A DNA stretch of 64,000 nt from Clarkia xantiana subsp. parviflora (GCA_036873135.1 JAPTYO010000010.1:26157772-26221771); one strand, 5' to 3'. Shown: positions 12,578 to 24,816, counted from the stretch's first letter. Made by a program: numbers and translations. Notes: generated by a model not told the origin, from the letters alone.

Positions 12578-13541
12578 TGTCGGACCTAAAATCTGACCTA
12601 CGGCGATTTACATTTTGAAAACGCGGATTTTGAAAGGAGTCGCCACTATTTAATTATTAGGCTAACTAGAATCCTAAATCACCCAAGCGAAAAACGAATT
12701 AAACACCTAGGTATAAAATCGGTCTTCGATCAGAAATTCAAGTTTGGGGGTTCTGTTACGAATTAAAAATATAGATCTTTAATTACGCCCTTTCGGTACT
12801 CAATTCACTTAATTGTCACTTTAAAATTTAAACATGTGTTACGTCGAATTAATCTAATAATAAAAAAAAACTAAACTAATTTTATGCGAAATTATTATCA
12901 ATGACAAATCTATTAAACATCTAAAACTCCTAATTTAGTTAAAATCTAGACGAAATTAAACATGCTCAAAATCATGATACAATTTAATAATTACATATCA
13001 TACATGTATATTTACAAAAAAAAAATGTTATCTAATTAATCTAGATCTAGACTAGTTAATTAACATGGTACATGGTATAATAATAACAATAAAGATAATA
13101 ATAATAATAAAGAAAATTAAATAATTAATAATAATAATAATAATATTAATTAAAAAAAAAACGGGACAGAACTCACAGACCTGCAGCACCAGCAATGGAG
13201 GACCCAGATGGCGGCAGACGAGCTGGACGGCGGTGGTCGTGGATGGTGGTCACTGCGGTGGCAGTCGGAGGTGGATGCGAAGGGCGGTGGAGCAGGGCAG
13301 ACCAAGGCCGGGCGAAGCCAGAGGTCCGGTACCGGCGGGGAGGATGGCTGCTGCTATGAGAAAAAAAAAAAAACTTTATACACTACATGACAAAAACCCA
13401 CATGTTCCGAGAATACTAGTATTATTATTGCTAGTGTAATTTTTCTCTGTATTTTTACATTGGCAATGGGTCCTTTTATAGCTAGTCTAGGCCCTAAAAA
13501 TTAGGAAAGCAATATTTGCCTCAATATACACCTAAAATTCC

Positions 13542-13604
<63 letters not shown>

Positions 13605-13806
13605 GAATATTACCATAAATATAATATATATTTTCTGAATATGACATAGTATTTAATGCATATCTACTGTCCTAATTTAAACTAAACCTATTTCTAGCAA
13701 CCCCGTGACCTTCCATATTTAAATACTTCCTTTTTTAAACGCGTTACACATAAGATTTTTGAACGTGTTATATACGTGTCGCGCGTACCAAAATTAGGTG
13801 TTTACA
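12578..13806 (-). repeat. 3' LTR of the LARD
   Basis: On the minus strand it begins TGTAAACACCTAATTTTGG at 13806 and ends TTTTAGGTCCGACA at 12578. It includes a GC-rich leader-like segment (13170-13360) and an (AT)n tract (13543-13602) that is much longer than in the partner LTR. Confidence 0.93.
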
Positions 13807-13820
13807 GCTTGCCCCTCTTT
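13807..13820 (-). promoter_or_regulatory. Polypurine tract of the LARD
   Basis: The minus strand reads AAAGAGGGGCAAGC immediately before the 3' LTR, the plus-strand priming site. Its position fixes the element's orientation. Confidence 0.85.
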
Positions 13821-13969
13821 GGACGGACTCCCGTAGAATGCATTCGAGGGGGTTTGTCCAAAGACGAGTAAACACTAATTTTGGCTAGGAAGTATATCTT
13901 CTTCCGGGTCTTCAAGTCTCCAAGGTGGCCTTTGGCTTTATTAACGATGCGAAAAAGTTAAACTTTTGT

Positions 13970-14512
13970 CACCGGTGCCCCTGTTGATAGTGCCTCCATT
14001 GGTATCGCAGAAAAGTAAAGCCTCGGTTGGCGGTGCCCCTGTTGGCGGTGCCTCCGTTGGCGTGCGGAAAATAGAACCTCCGTCGGCGGTGCCCCTATTG
14101 GCGGTGTCTCCATTGGTAGTGCAGAAAATAGAACCTCCGTCGGCGGTGCCCCTGTTGGCGGTGCCTTCATTGGTAGTGCGGAAAATAGAACCTCCGTCGG
14201 CGGTGCCCCTGTTGGCGGTGCCTCCATTGGTAGTGCAGAAAATAGAACCTCCATCGGCGGTGCCCCTGTTGGCGGCGCCTCCATTGGTAGTGCAGAAAAT
14301 AGAACCTCCGTCGGCGGTGCCCCTGTTGGCGGTGCCTCCATTGGTCGTGCAGAAAATAGAACCTCCGTCGGCGGTGCCCCTGTTGGCGGTGCCTCCATTG
14401 GTAATGCAGAAAATAGAACCTCCGTCGGCGGTGCCCCTGTTGGCGGTGCCTCCATTGGTAGTGCAGAAAATAAAGCCTCTAGTGGCATGCGAAAAAAGTA
14501 AAGCCTCCAGTG
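13970..14512. repeat. 57-bp tandem array in the LARD
   Basis: About nine copies of a 57-bp unit (CCTCCGTCGGCGGTGCCCCT and following). Because 57 is divisible by three, long frames open on both strands (13966-14550 plus, 13941-14609 minus; 19-residue repeats such as VPLLAVPPLVVQKIEPPSA). They are treated as artefacts. Confidence 0.93.
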
Positions 14513-14559
14513 GCATGCGGAAAAGTAACGCCTCCAGTGGGGTGCAATAAAGTAAAACC

Positions 14560-14990
14560 TTTGGTGATGATTGGTAACAGAAGACCTCTACGTCAGACAA
14601 TACCAACAACCTCTGGTGACGCCTCTAGTGGCGAGTGGTAACGGAAAAACCTCTACGTCAGATCGTACTGGAAAACCTCTGGTGATATCTCTGGTGGCGA
14701 AAGACCTCTACGTCAAACCGTATCGGAGAACCTTTGGTGATGCCTCTAGTGGCGAGTGGTAACGGAAGACCTCTACGTCAGGCCGTACCGGAAAACCTCT
14801 GGTGGCGGAAGACCTCTACGTCAGACCGTACCGGAGACCCTTTGGTGATGCCGCTAGTGGCGAGTGGTAACGGAAGACCTCTACGTCAGGCCGTACCGGA
14901 AAACCTCTGGTGATGTCTCTGGTGGCGGAAGGCCTCTACGTCAGACCGTACCAGAGACCCTTTGGCGATGCCTCTAGCGGCGTATGTCTT
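14560..14990. repeat. Second tandem array (CCTCTACGTCAG repeats)
   Basis: Four to five copies of a composite unit built from GGAAGACCTCTACGTCAG, CCGTACCGGA and CCTCTAGTGGCGAGTGGTAA, with variable spacing. Confidence 0.85.
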
Positions 14991-15049
14991 GCGAAGGCTG
15001 AATACTAAGGCTTCGTTCGTCGGGGTTGACTCTCAGGAAGCTGGAAAAC

Positions 15050-15245
15050 TTCAAATCCTGATTATCGGTTGTGACTTGTAGGAACAGACTGTAACAGTCC
15101 TACTCATCCTTTGAGTGATGACTCGCAAGAGCAGACTGTAAATGTCCCGCTTGCCGTGAAGTTGACTCGTAGGAACAGACTGTAACAGTCCTAATCATCC
15201 TTGAATGGTGACTTGCGAGAGCAGACTGTAACCGTCCCGCTTGAC
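15050..15245. repeat. Third tandem array (CAGACTGTAAC repeats)
   Basis: Four copies of a motif containing GAACAGACTGTAACAGTCCT or its GAGCAGACTGTAA(C/A)CGTCCCGC variant, about 60 bp apart. CAGACTGTAACAGTC is itself partly palindromic. Confidence 0.8.
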
Positions 15246-15539
15246 TTTGAAGACGCTGTATCGTAGAAAATACGCATGCGCATGAGTGTTTGTCCCTAAT
15301 TTTTGCCTATATTGTGCATTGTGCGACAACCTAGCGGGATCTTTTTTCTCTTTGTTTTTTTTTTTTTTTTTGAGAATTTCTATTTTTTTCTCTCCTTTTG
15401 CCACGATCGATTGAGAGATTTCCGACCGTGCCCCTCGGTTTTTTTTATTTTCTCTCATTTTGCCATGATTGCAATTTCTGAACTTGCAACCATGCCTCTC
15501 ATTTCCTGACTTTGCCTAGGCCGCCCTTTCGGGTATTCA

Positions 15540-16260
15540 ACCTAGCGGAAGCACTCTTTATTTGGTAGCCGATTAAACGGTGGCTGTGACCCATATTTTA
15601 TTTTCCGCCTCGATACGGAAGTATTTGTAGCCATTTGGAGGGTGGCTATGACCCTTTTCTCACCGTCTTCAATGTTGCGGGAGCTCCTTTGATTTTAGCC
15701 ATTTGGTGGGTGGCTGTCGCCCTTCATTTCTCGTCTCTGATCCGGGAAACACTTTTTGTACGTACCCATTTCGAGTGTGGTTGTAACCCTTTCACTTAAT
15801 ACCCGTCGTTGATGCTCCGGGAGCGCTCTTTTGATTGTAGCCGTTTAGAGGGACGACTGTGACCCTTTCATTTATTTTTCCCGCCCCCACCGGGTTCGCG
15901 AGATCACTCTTTTTTGTGTAGCCATTTTAAGGGTGGTTGTGGCCCTTTTTATGCCCTCGCCCTCACAGGGTTCGCGGGGGTCCCTTTTTTATTCGTAGCC
16001 GTTTGGGGGTGGCTGTGGCCCTTTCACCTATTTTCCGCTTTTGATGTTGCAGGAGCGCTCTTTATCTGTAGCTATTTGAAGGGTGGCTGTGGCCCTTTCT
16101 TTGTAGACGTTTTAGGGACGACAGAGACCCTTTTTATTTGTAGTTGATTTAGGGACAACTGTGACCATTTTATCTCCTCACTGCTCTCACAAAATTTGCA
16201 TGAGCACTCTCTTTATTTTTATTGGTAGCCAATTAAAGGGCGGCTGTGACCCTAAAAAAA
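15540..16260. repeat. Fourth tandem array (GGGTGGCTGTGACCC repeats)
   Basis: Seven or eight degenerate copies of a 90-120-bp unit with core GTAGCCATTTGGAGGGTGGC and a CTGTGACCCTTT tail, joined by GTTGCGGGAGCGCTCTTT-like linkers. The following 16261-16362 is T-rich. Confidence 0.85.
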
Positions 16261-16560
16261 AAGGAGTTTTTTGCTTCTTTTTTTTTTGCTTTTGTGTTTT
16301 TTTTTTTTTGCTTGCTTTTTTTTTTTTTTTTGCTTGCTCTTTTTTTTTCTTTTCTTTTTTCTCGAAAACGAAAATAATCAACAACAATTATGTACATGCC
16401 CCTAGTGGCAAATCTGATATTTCTAATTCAAAACATCTTCTAGAGAAGGACTCGGTTGATTGAGTCAAAATATGTCGATCGTGTCGATGCCCTGGATGGA
16501 CCCTACAACCAATGGATGACGTAGATAGTGATTTCTAATCTCGGCTTCTCAAGTGCCCGG

Positions 16561-16938
16561 TTATTGCTCAATCTCGTCTTGGGATGCCTCATGGCTAGCA
16601 CCTACCGGGTTAGGCTCGTCGCATGCATGATGAATGGCCTGGTCAATGAACACACATGGATGACTTGGAGTAGTCCGCATAGGGGCACAGATATTGCGCG
16701 AGATAAATTCGGCAACTGACACAAGAATGGTTGGCGAGAAAAGGGCCGTGCACGAGATGTGCTCTTCAGAGGCTTTATTTGGATGATTATCCGAGCTGCA
16801 CAATGAGTAAGGAAAAAAAATCAAATTTCGGGGAGAAAATTGATCACGACTTCTCTTACCTGGGTGTCTGACATCTTTAATGGAAACTTGCTCCATATGT
16901 GAATGGATCTGTTGCATGTCCTGATTTTCCTGCTCCAT
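16561..16938 (-). other. 125-codon open frame in the LARD, function unknown
   Basis: The frame starts MEQENQDMQQIHSHMEQVSI. It is the only non-repetitive frame of note in the LARD interior. The N-terminus is glutamine/glutamate-rich and could form a short coiled coil; the rest has no motif I recognise. It might be a degraded gag piece or chance. Confidence 0.2.
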
Positions 16939-17929
16939 CTAGAAATCACAACTTTTATATGAACGCCTGCCGGAAAGTAAATGCCCCTAGACCTCTGATG
17001 GAAGGCACCAACAAAAATGTTCATTAATCAGCACATTGAATCTTCACGAGACTCTCGATGATCTCTTGATATTTTATCATCTCCGGACATGACCGACCTC
17101 AATAAGAGATGCCCTTTGGTTACCATCGACCGGTTTAGACCTTACCGTAAAACAGATGTACAGTTTGGTTCGGGGACGCATATGAATTCCACATATGGTA
17201 GGTGGAATTTTGACATGTAAGTTCTTTGGAGCAGTCACATTTCACGTGGTTGCGACCTCGGTCGAAATGGTCGTCGTATCTGTAAAAAGAGTAAGGACAC
17301 TCAAATCTCAAGGAAAAATCAAGTATAATTCACCGTACCTGAGCGTTGGATATCCCGAGTGCACAATTTGTTTTTCGTGCAACTGGATGGCTGCACGTTC
17401 CTTTAATGTTGCCCCATTTGGCCGACACCACCCGTATGTACCAGATACCTATCCAAGGGTACCTGAAAATACCAAACATGAAAGTTAGTATAAAGAATCA
17501 AATGAGTCATGCATGATTTTCCGGAAATCTTCTAATGTCATTCATTTCATAATTTTGATTACATTTCAGAAAGGATCAAAATTTATGATCTAAGGTGTTT
17601 TGCACTAGCTTGGAGTTTAATGAGTTTGTTGAGTGCACTATCTAGCTCGAACGCATGACATATGCTCAAGACAAAGCTCTTTCAAAAAGATTTTCTCATC
17701 CTTTGTTTAAACTTGAATAGTCGCACTCAACTGCACAATTAAAATATTTTAAAAAAATTAGCATCAAAACTCTCATTTTTTAAGCGCTTGCTCATGCGAA
17801 TGTTGAGACGATCTTGCTAGAAAAGTGCAATACACCTTGGATAAAAACGAATGACACTTCGAAATATTTTGTAATGCTCATGCATGCTCGAAAGTTAAAG
17901 TTCTACTATAAAGAAACTTACAACTTACA

Positions 17930-18800
17930 ACCGGTTTACCTGAATGATACATATGGAATGTATATACAAAAAGAAAAATCCAGGTAAAGTTTTTTTAAAA
18001 ATAATGCAAATGCAATGCATATTTGGAATTAAAAGCTCAACAACTAAGAGAAGATTTACAATCTATCTAAAAACATTTTTCCTAAAACAATGCCTATGAG
18101 ATGTACATGAAGTGAAAGTTGTACAGTTGAGAAAACTTACAAGCTACTTGAATTTTTTTTTTTTTTATGAGGGATAAAAAATCAGTGCATCCTAGTTGCT
18201 CAAAATTAAAAACAAGTGAATTTTTTTAAAAATACATATGAGATGCACAAAAATAAATACAATATGCAAACTTTAAAAAATAAAAGTTTTACAACTAAGA
18301 AAAATTACAATTTACCTGAAAGGTTTTTTTCAAAAATAATGCATATGAGATGCACATCTTTTTAAAAAAAAATCAGGTAAAAGGTTTTTTTAAACAAAGA
18401 GCCCTAAAACTAAGAGAGCTTACAATTTATCTAAAAAGTTTTTTTAAAATTAATGCATACTAGATGCATTATTTAAAATAAAACAATTCAGGTAAAAAGT
18501 TTTTTGAAATGATTCATATGGAATGCACGTTCGAAATTAGAAGCTCTAATAGCTAAAGGGCAATTAAAATTTCCAAAAATGCTTTTTTACATGCGCGACG
18601 CGCTAACCAAAATCACAACTTACCTGAAGAGTTTTTCTTTTTTTAAGAAAAAAATAATGCGTGTGAAACGCAAGTTTGAAAAAAAAAATTCAGGTAAGAG
18701 TTTTTTTTTTAAAAAACAATGCATACAAAATGCATGTTCGGAAATAAAATTTCTAAATGACTAACTACTTAGCTGAATTTTTTTTTTTTGTTTTTTTTAA
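17930..18800. repeat. Fifth, AT-rich tandem array in the LARD
   Basis: About eight very degenerate copies of a roughly 115-bp unit combining ACTTACAA(C/T)TTACCTGAA, a poly-T/A tract and AATGCATATGAGATGCAC-like sequence. Confidence 0.75.
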
Positions 18801-19296
18801 AAAATGCAATGAGATGAATGCATAAGAAATAAAAGATATACAAACAGTCGTATGATAACATTTACAACAACAACAAAAAAACAGATCATGTTAGGGGGTA
18901 AAAAAAAATGTGTGGCTTTCCTCTACAAGGTAGGTTCCACTGATAGGTTCCCAACAAGGTGGTTTCCTCACCCCATCATAGGGATCATAAGACCTTCACA
19001 ATCGAGTAGAGTTTTTCCGAGCCGTACCGGCGGCCCAGCCGCTCCGGTCGTACCGTACTAAACCTCCGGGGTTCCTAGTCGCCCTGGGTTTTAGGCATTT
19101 TGGAGATTACGCTAAAGTGGGTGTGTGCAAATTTAAATAGTACATACACAACAAAGAAAAATAGTTAGTCATAATAAAAACTTAACTCCACACCTGGAAT
19201 CACAAAAAACAAGTTAGATCTGTGAAATAAATATAAAAATTACAAAATTCTAACATGGCAAAAAGTGAACATACTGAGCCCGAACCCTCTAAATCT

Positions 19297-19316
19297 TCCC
19301 CAGCAGAGTCGCCAAA
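19297..19316 (-). promoter_or_regulatory. Primer binding site of the LARD
   Basis: On the minus strand, one base after the right LTR, it reads TTTGGCGACTCTGCTGGGGA, a primer site common in plant Ty3/gypsy elements and different from the Tat-family site elsewhere in this window. Confidence 0.85.
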
Positions 19317-19317
19317 T

Positions 19318-19864
19318 TGTCGGACCTAAAATCTGACCTACGACGATTTACGTTTTAAAACGCGAATTTTGAAAGGAGTCGCCACTAGTTAATTATTAGG
19401 CTAACTAGAATCCTAAATCACCCAAGCGAATAACGAATTAAACACCTAGGTATAAAATCGGTCTTCGATCAGAAATTCAAGTTCGGGGGTTCTATTACGA
19501 ATTAAAAATATAGATATTTAATTACACCATTTCGGTACTCAATTCACTTAATTTCCACTTTAAAATTTAAACATGTGTTAGGTCGAATTAATCTAATAAT
19601 TAAAAAAAAACTAAACTAATTTTATGCGAAATTATTATCAATGACAAATCTATTAAACATCTAAAACTCCTAATTTAGTTAAAATCTAGACGAAATTAAA
19701 CATGCTCAAAATCATGATACAATTTAATAATTACATATCATACATGTATATTTACAAAAAAAAATGTTATCTAATTAATCTAGATCTAGAATAGTTAATT
19801 AACATGGTACATGGTATAATAATAACAATAAAGATAATAATAATAATAATAATACATAAAGTTA

Positions 19865-19910
<46 letters not shown>

Positions 19911-20532
19911 AAAAAAAAAAACGGGACAGAACTCACAGACCTGTAGCACCGGCAATGGAGGACCCAGACGGCGGCAGACGAGCTGGACGGCGGTGGTCGT
20001 GGATGGTGGTCGATGCGGTGGCAGTCGGAGGTGGATGCGTAGGGCGGTGGAGCAGGGCAGACCAAGGCCGGGCGAAGCCGGAGGTCCGGTACCGGCGGGG
20101 AGGATGGCTGCTGCTATGAGAAAAAAAAAAAAAAAAACTTTTTACACTACATGACAAAAACGCACATGTTCCGAGAATACTAGTATTATTATTGCTGGTG
20201 TAATTTTTCTCTGTATTTTTACATTGACAGGGGGTCCTTTTATAGCTAGTCTAGGCCCTAAAAATTAGGAAAGCAATATTTGCCTCAATATACACCTAAA
20301 ATTCCGAAAATTATATATATATATATTTAAATATTACCATAAATATATAATATATATTTTCTGAATATAACATAGTATTTAATGCATATCTACTGTCCTA
20401 ATTTAAACTAAGTCTATTTCTAGCAACCCCGTGACCTTCCATATTTAAATACTTCCTTTTTTAAACGCGTTACACATAACATTTTTGAACGTGTTATATA
20501 CGTGTCGTGCGTACCAAAATTAGGTGTTTACA
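19318..20532 (-). repeat. 5' LTR of the LARD
   Basis: Near-identical partner of 12578-13806 with the same ends (TGTAAACACC and GGTCCGACA on the minus strand). It has a short AT tract at 20312-20328 and long A-runs at 19900-19920 and 20120. Confidence 0.93.
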
Positions 20533-21830
20533 CCTGTAACAACAAACGTACATTTAGTTACCAACGTTCAAGTTTGAAAACACATATAATGGAAAATTGA
20601 ATAAGTAAACTTTTGATTTTGATAAGCAATCTTAGACATCAAATAGCAACAATGTATGTTTATCAGACATCAAACAGCAACAGTGTATGCTTTTCAAGGA
20701 AGACATGGTAACCTATATCAACTTTCAATTTTTTCAAGGGAAAATAACGTATTTACTGTCCCAAGTTTGCCCATTATGTCATTTTGGTAAATGAACCATC
20801 ACGAGGAGGCAAAAAAAAACCCATTTCAGATTTTTATCAAGTTTCAGTTTTGAAGCATTTAGTCTACCAGGTGTACTTACTTTTAGTAGTAAAGTGTGTA
20901 TCTAACAAAAATAAAGTTTTTCATACAAACTGAATGCTAACATTCACCCCAAAATCAAAATTTTACCAAAACTCTTCAAGTTTCTGTTTTTACTTCTTTA
21001 ATACACAAGAAAACAACCAAAAGTGTGTAATCTAACAAAAATACAGTTGTATTCATACAAACCGAAAGCTAACATTCAGCCAAAAACAAAATTTCACCAA
21101 AACTGTTTAAGTTATTGTTTTTACTTCTTTAATACAACTGAAATCAACCGAAATCAACTTCTATCAAGACCCTAAGTAGATTTCAATTTAGAATCATGAA
21201 AAATTTCAACTGAAACCCGCACTCCCACATATTTCCCCAACCCACTAACAAATAATCCATATTTAACCCAATTTCCTAGTTGTTACCTTCTTAAAGTCCG
21301 AAAATGCAACTCGAACCGTCGATTTTGGACGCCCCCTAAAAATCATGTGTCGTCACCTTATCGGAGTTGTCGCCGGAGAGGCTCCACAACCGCCCGACCT
21401 AGTCGATATGCCGCTCCTTCTTGCCGGAAAGCAACCGAAAGGACTCTGCAGAAACCCTAGTTTTCAGGTGAGAAAGAGAGAAAATGGAATGGAGAAAGTG
21501 AGTTTGAGAGGAAGAAGAAGATGGAAGTGACTGAAACTTGAAGAGACGCGCGGTTTAGCTTTAGGCATAGGGGCAATTTCTTCTTTCATCTTTTCCGCCT
21601 AAATCTAAAAAGAAAAAAAAACGTGCGAGGCATGCTGGGGTCATTCTGGGTATTTTTAAAATTTCCCCCTCACGTGACAAGCATGTGACAGCATTCCGTC
21701 CAACTTAACAGCCAAAATATAGGGAGACACCAAATAGCAACAGATATCTAAATTCGGACAGTCTTTGTAAATCCCAGACACCAAACTGACACAAGGCTCA
21801 AAATTCAGACATTTTTTAGGTTATATTCCC
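20533..21830 (-). mobile_element. 5' part of the split MULE: terminal repeat, leader exon and leader intron
   Basis: The right end at 21830 reads, on the minus strand, GGGAATATAACCTAAAAAAT followed by text typical of plant MULE terminal repeats (TTTTGAGCC, CAGTTTGGTGTCTG, CACGTGA). A possible 9-bp target copy TATTATCTA follows at 21831-21839. Next comes a CT-rich leader exon (about 21540-21290), a likely donor (AAGAAG|GTAACAAC near 21289) and a 0.75-kb intron whose acceptor GTTGTTACAG|G lies exactly at the LARD insertion. The ATG is across the insertion at 12563. The left terminal repeat is not recognised in the window. Confidence 0.55.
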
Positions 21831-21840
21831 TATTATCTAA

Positions 21841-23466
21841 CCCGTCTAACTCACTTGGTAGTGTGCAAGGTTCTTAACATTCTGGTTGCGTGTTTGAGTC
21901 CAATGGTGGGCATTATTTATGCTTAAAGCTATCATTTAGTACGACGGCTTCTAATTAGGAATCCGTTTTTTTTTTTATCTAGTCCGTCCACTCAGTTGGT
22001 AGAGTCTTTTTTTTTTTATCTGCCTAAACCCATGGCGGTGTTTCAATTCTTGAATATATAGTTTTGTGCCACGACGATGTTTTTTAATTATTTTCTTTAA
22101 AATGTTATCTAGTTTGTATAGCTCAATTGGTAGCGTGCAAAGTTCATAACCTTATGGTTGTGGGTTTAAGCCTCATTATAGACGTTGTTTAATGCTTAGC
22201 GTCGACTAATTTATCAGTTTTTTTTATTTTATTTAGCCTGCTAGCTCAGTTGATAGAGGCTTTTTATTTTTTATTTTAAACCCATGGTGGGCGTGATTCA
22301 ATTCTTGAATAAAGTTTTGTGCCACGACGACATTTTTTTAATTATTTGCTTTATAAATTTTATGTAGTTAGTCTAACTCTGTTGGTAGAGCACAAGGTTC
22401 TTAACCTTATGGACGTGGGTTTGAGCCCTATTGTGGATGTGATTTAATTCTTGAAACTAACATTGTGTTCCACTTCTTCTAGTTATGAATCCGTGTTTTT
22501 ATTTTATCTAGCCCGTCCAGCTCAGTTGGTAGAGCTTGATTATTTTTATCTGTCTAAACCTTAAAACCATGGTGGGTGTGATTCAGTTCTTAAATTTATA
22601 CTTTTGTACCACAACAACGTTTTTCAATTATTTGATTTATGAATTTTATCTAGTCAGTCTCGCTCAGTTGGTAGAGCACAAGCTTGTGGTCGTGGGTTGA
22701 AGCCCCACGGTGGTCGTGCTTTAATACCTAATGCTATCATTTTGTGCTATGACTTCTAGTTAGGTATCCGCTTTTTTTATTTAGCCTGTCCAACTCAGTT
22801 GGTAGAGCCTTGTTTTTTTGTTTTATTTGTCTATCTAGCTTAGTTTTTCAAATATTTGCTTTAGAAATTTATATAGTTTGTTTAGCTCTGTCTTGTATAA
22901 CGCAAGGTGATTAACTTTTTGGTCATGTGTTCGAGTCCCACGATGGCCCTGATTCAATGCTTAAAACTATCATTTTGTGCCACGATTTCTTGTTAGTTAT
23001 ACGTTATTTTTTAATTTTATCTAGCCTCATTTGGTAATTCTATCTAGTATGTCTAGATCAATTGGTAGACCGCAAGGCTCTAACCCTGTAGTTGTAAGTA
23101 AAATTATTGCTAGTTAGGTATCCGTTTTGTTTTTTGTTTTTTTTTATTTCTAAGGTGTTAAATTTTGAAAATTTATCTAGGTCTCTAGCTCTGTGGCACA
23201 ACTTCTAGCTAGGTATCCTTTTTTTATCTGTTTTTTTTTCTAATAACTAAGGATTAGCTTTAGAAATTTTATCTAGCCCGTCTAGCTCAGTTGGTAGAGC
23301 GCAATTCTCTAACCCTGTCGTCTTAGATAAAATTATTTCTAGTTAGGTATCAGTTTTTTTAATAGTAAGGCATTAACTTAGAAATTTTAGCTAGCCCTCT
23401 AGCTTAGTCGGTAGAGTGCAAGACTATGTACCTTCTGGTCGTGGTTAGAGCCCTACAGTGGGCATG
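21841..23466 (+). repeat. Tandem array of degenerate tRNA-Lys(CTT)-derived units
   Basis: At least eight decayed tRNA-like segments (starting near 21841, 22112, 22368, 22653, 22876, 23044, 23276 and 23392) resemble plant tRNA-Lys with anticodon CTT. They share CCCGTCTAGCTCAGTTGGTA (A box), CTTAACC and GGGTTTGAGCCC (B box). Between them lie isolated 5' halves (21981, 22234, 22509, 22782) that stop after GTAGAGC and run into T-rich DNA. Full and half copies alternate with a period of about 270 bp, and the spacers (GTGCCACGACGA, AATTATTTGCTTTA) also repeat. None keeps a perfect cloverleaf. This is a higher-order tandem repeat of tRNA origin, not a functional tRNA cluster. Confidence 0.8.
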
Positions 23467-23840
23467 ATGTAGGAAATAACATGGATAAATCACAAACAAT
23501 CTGATAATTAATTCAAAAATACTAACCAGATGTGGCGAGATAAATCCTCACAGGTCCTAGACTTGAAGTAGTAGCCCATACTCGTGTAGTTAACTCTACA
23601 CTTATATATTCGAGTCCTCGCTCCCAAGAGTCTTCAAGGAGGTTGCTTAGCGGCTCGTCGGGGTACCTTTATCTAGCTCACAAACACAAATAATTAAACC
23701 AGTTTCCACGAACTAAACTTCACTAATATGAGGAAATAGACTAGGGGATTACTATTTCACTTTTTGTGGTGTTAAAGATTAATTGCACAATAATGAATGA
23801 GTGAAAAGTTCGCTCGAAGACACTTTGAATGGAAGTCAAT
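23467..23840. other. Unassigned sequence
   Basis: No gene or clear repeat structure was seen between the tRNA-derived array and the copia relic. The text around 23520-23690 could be part of a decayed LTR. Confidence 0.4.
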
Positions 23841-24816
23841 CATCATAGTAGCGTGTATTGATAATATGATTATCACTGGTGATGATGTCGAGGGGATCTC
23901 GGCATTAAAAAAAAATTTGAGCAAACAATTTTAGATCACGAAACTTAGTAAACTCAAGTACTTTCTTGGCATTCAAGTATCACGATATCCTAGAAATATA
24001 CTTATTTACAAAAGTATTTCTTTGGTATGCTTTCCGTGTGTGATTACTTGGATGCAAACCTGTTGATTCACCGAAGGTTCCTGAGATCAAGCTCATGCCT
24101 GATGATGGAGCACCCCTAAATGATCCTGAAAAATGTCGAAGATTTTTCGGAAGCTAAATTATCTGACAATTACTCGACCGGACATTTCTTATCTTGTGAG
24201 TGTAGTGACTCAATTCATGTTAGCGCCGCACACGTCACACTGGGATACAACTATTCAGATTCTTAGATATCTCAAGGGATCTCCGGGGAAATGACTCATA
24301 TATTCTGACTAGGGACATAATAGGATCGCATCGTTCACTGACACCGATTAAGCGGGTTGTCCTACTAGTCGAAGGTCAACTACTGGATATAGCGTCTTCT
24401 TCGGTGGTAACCATATATCATTGAAGAGTAAGAAGAAAATAGTTATATTTTGATCCAATGCAGAGTCAGAATACCATGCAATGACAATTACAGCTTGCGA
24501 GCTAGTCTAGACAAAGTGTTTAATCAGCGAGTTGGGTATTTTCCATGACGATTTGATGAGGTTACATTGTGAATCTATGACAACCAATCTGCCATGCATA
24601 TTGCCAAGTCATCGAGAGGACCAAGCATATTGAGGTGGATTGTCAACTGATTCGAGACCTTGTTACATGGGAACATACACTTGTCTCCCATGTATCCAAC
24701 TCATTCATGTTCGGACAGATAACTAACTTGTAAACATTCTAACAAAGCCTCTCCGCAAATGTTCAATTAATTCTATTTGTGACAATTTGTGCATGTTCAA
24801 CATATATGCTCCAACT
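23841..24816 (+). pseudogene. Ty1/copia reverse transcriptase/RNase H relic
   Basis: The plus-strand frame, broken by many stops and shifts, reads as the end of copia reverse transcriptase (VYIDNMIITGDD where YVDDM is usual, then LKYFLGIQVSR). RNase H follows (ILRYLKGSPGK, SRRSTTGYSVFFGGN, SNAESEYHAM, NILTKPL). It is 5'-truncated just before the YVDD box and ends just before an LTR-like start. It is non-functional. Confidence 0.85.

Larger units (their letters stand above)
12578..20532 (-). mobile_element. Complete non-autonomous LTR retrotransposon (LARD-like), 7955 bp
   Basis: Two LTRs of 1229 and 1215 bp (12578-13806, 19318-20532) are nearly identical apart from an (AT)n run and homopolymers. 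They are flanked by a perfect 5-bp target duplication CCTGT (12573-12577 and 20533-20537). It is minus-oriented: the primer site is next to the right LTR and the polypurine tract next to the left. The 5.5-kb interior holds no gag or pol and consists largely of five unrelated tandem-repeat blocks. It would depend on proteins from another element. The near-identical LTRs point to recent insertion. Confidence 0.93.

Noticed and set aside
13941..14609. Long frames on both strands (194 and 222 codons)
   Set aside because: They are produced by a 57-bp tandem repeat whose unit is divisible by three; no domain and no initiation context.
16187..16463. Lysine-rich or phenylalanine-rich frames
   Set aside because: Translations of poly-A/poly-T stretches.
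21841..23466. Functional tRNA-Lys genes
   Set aside because: None of the units keeps a complete set of stems; several are halves running into T-rich DNA.
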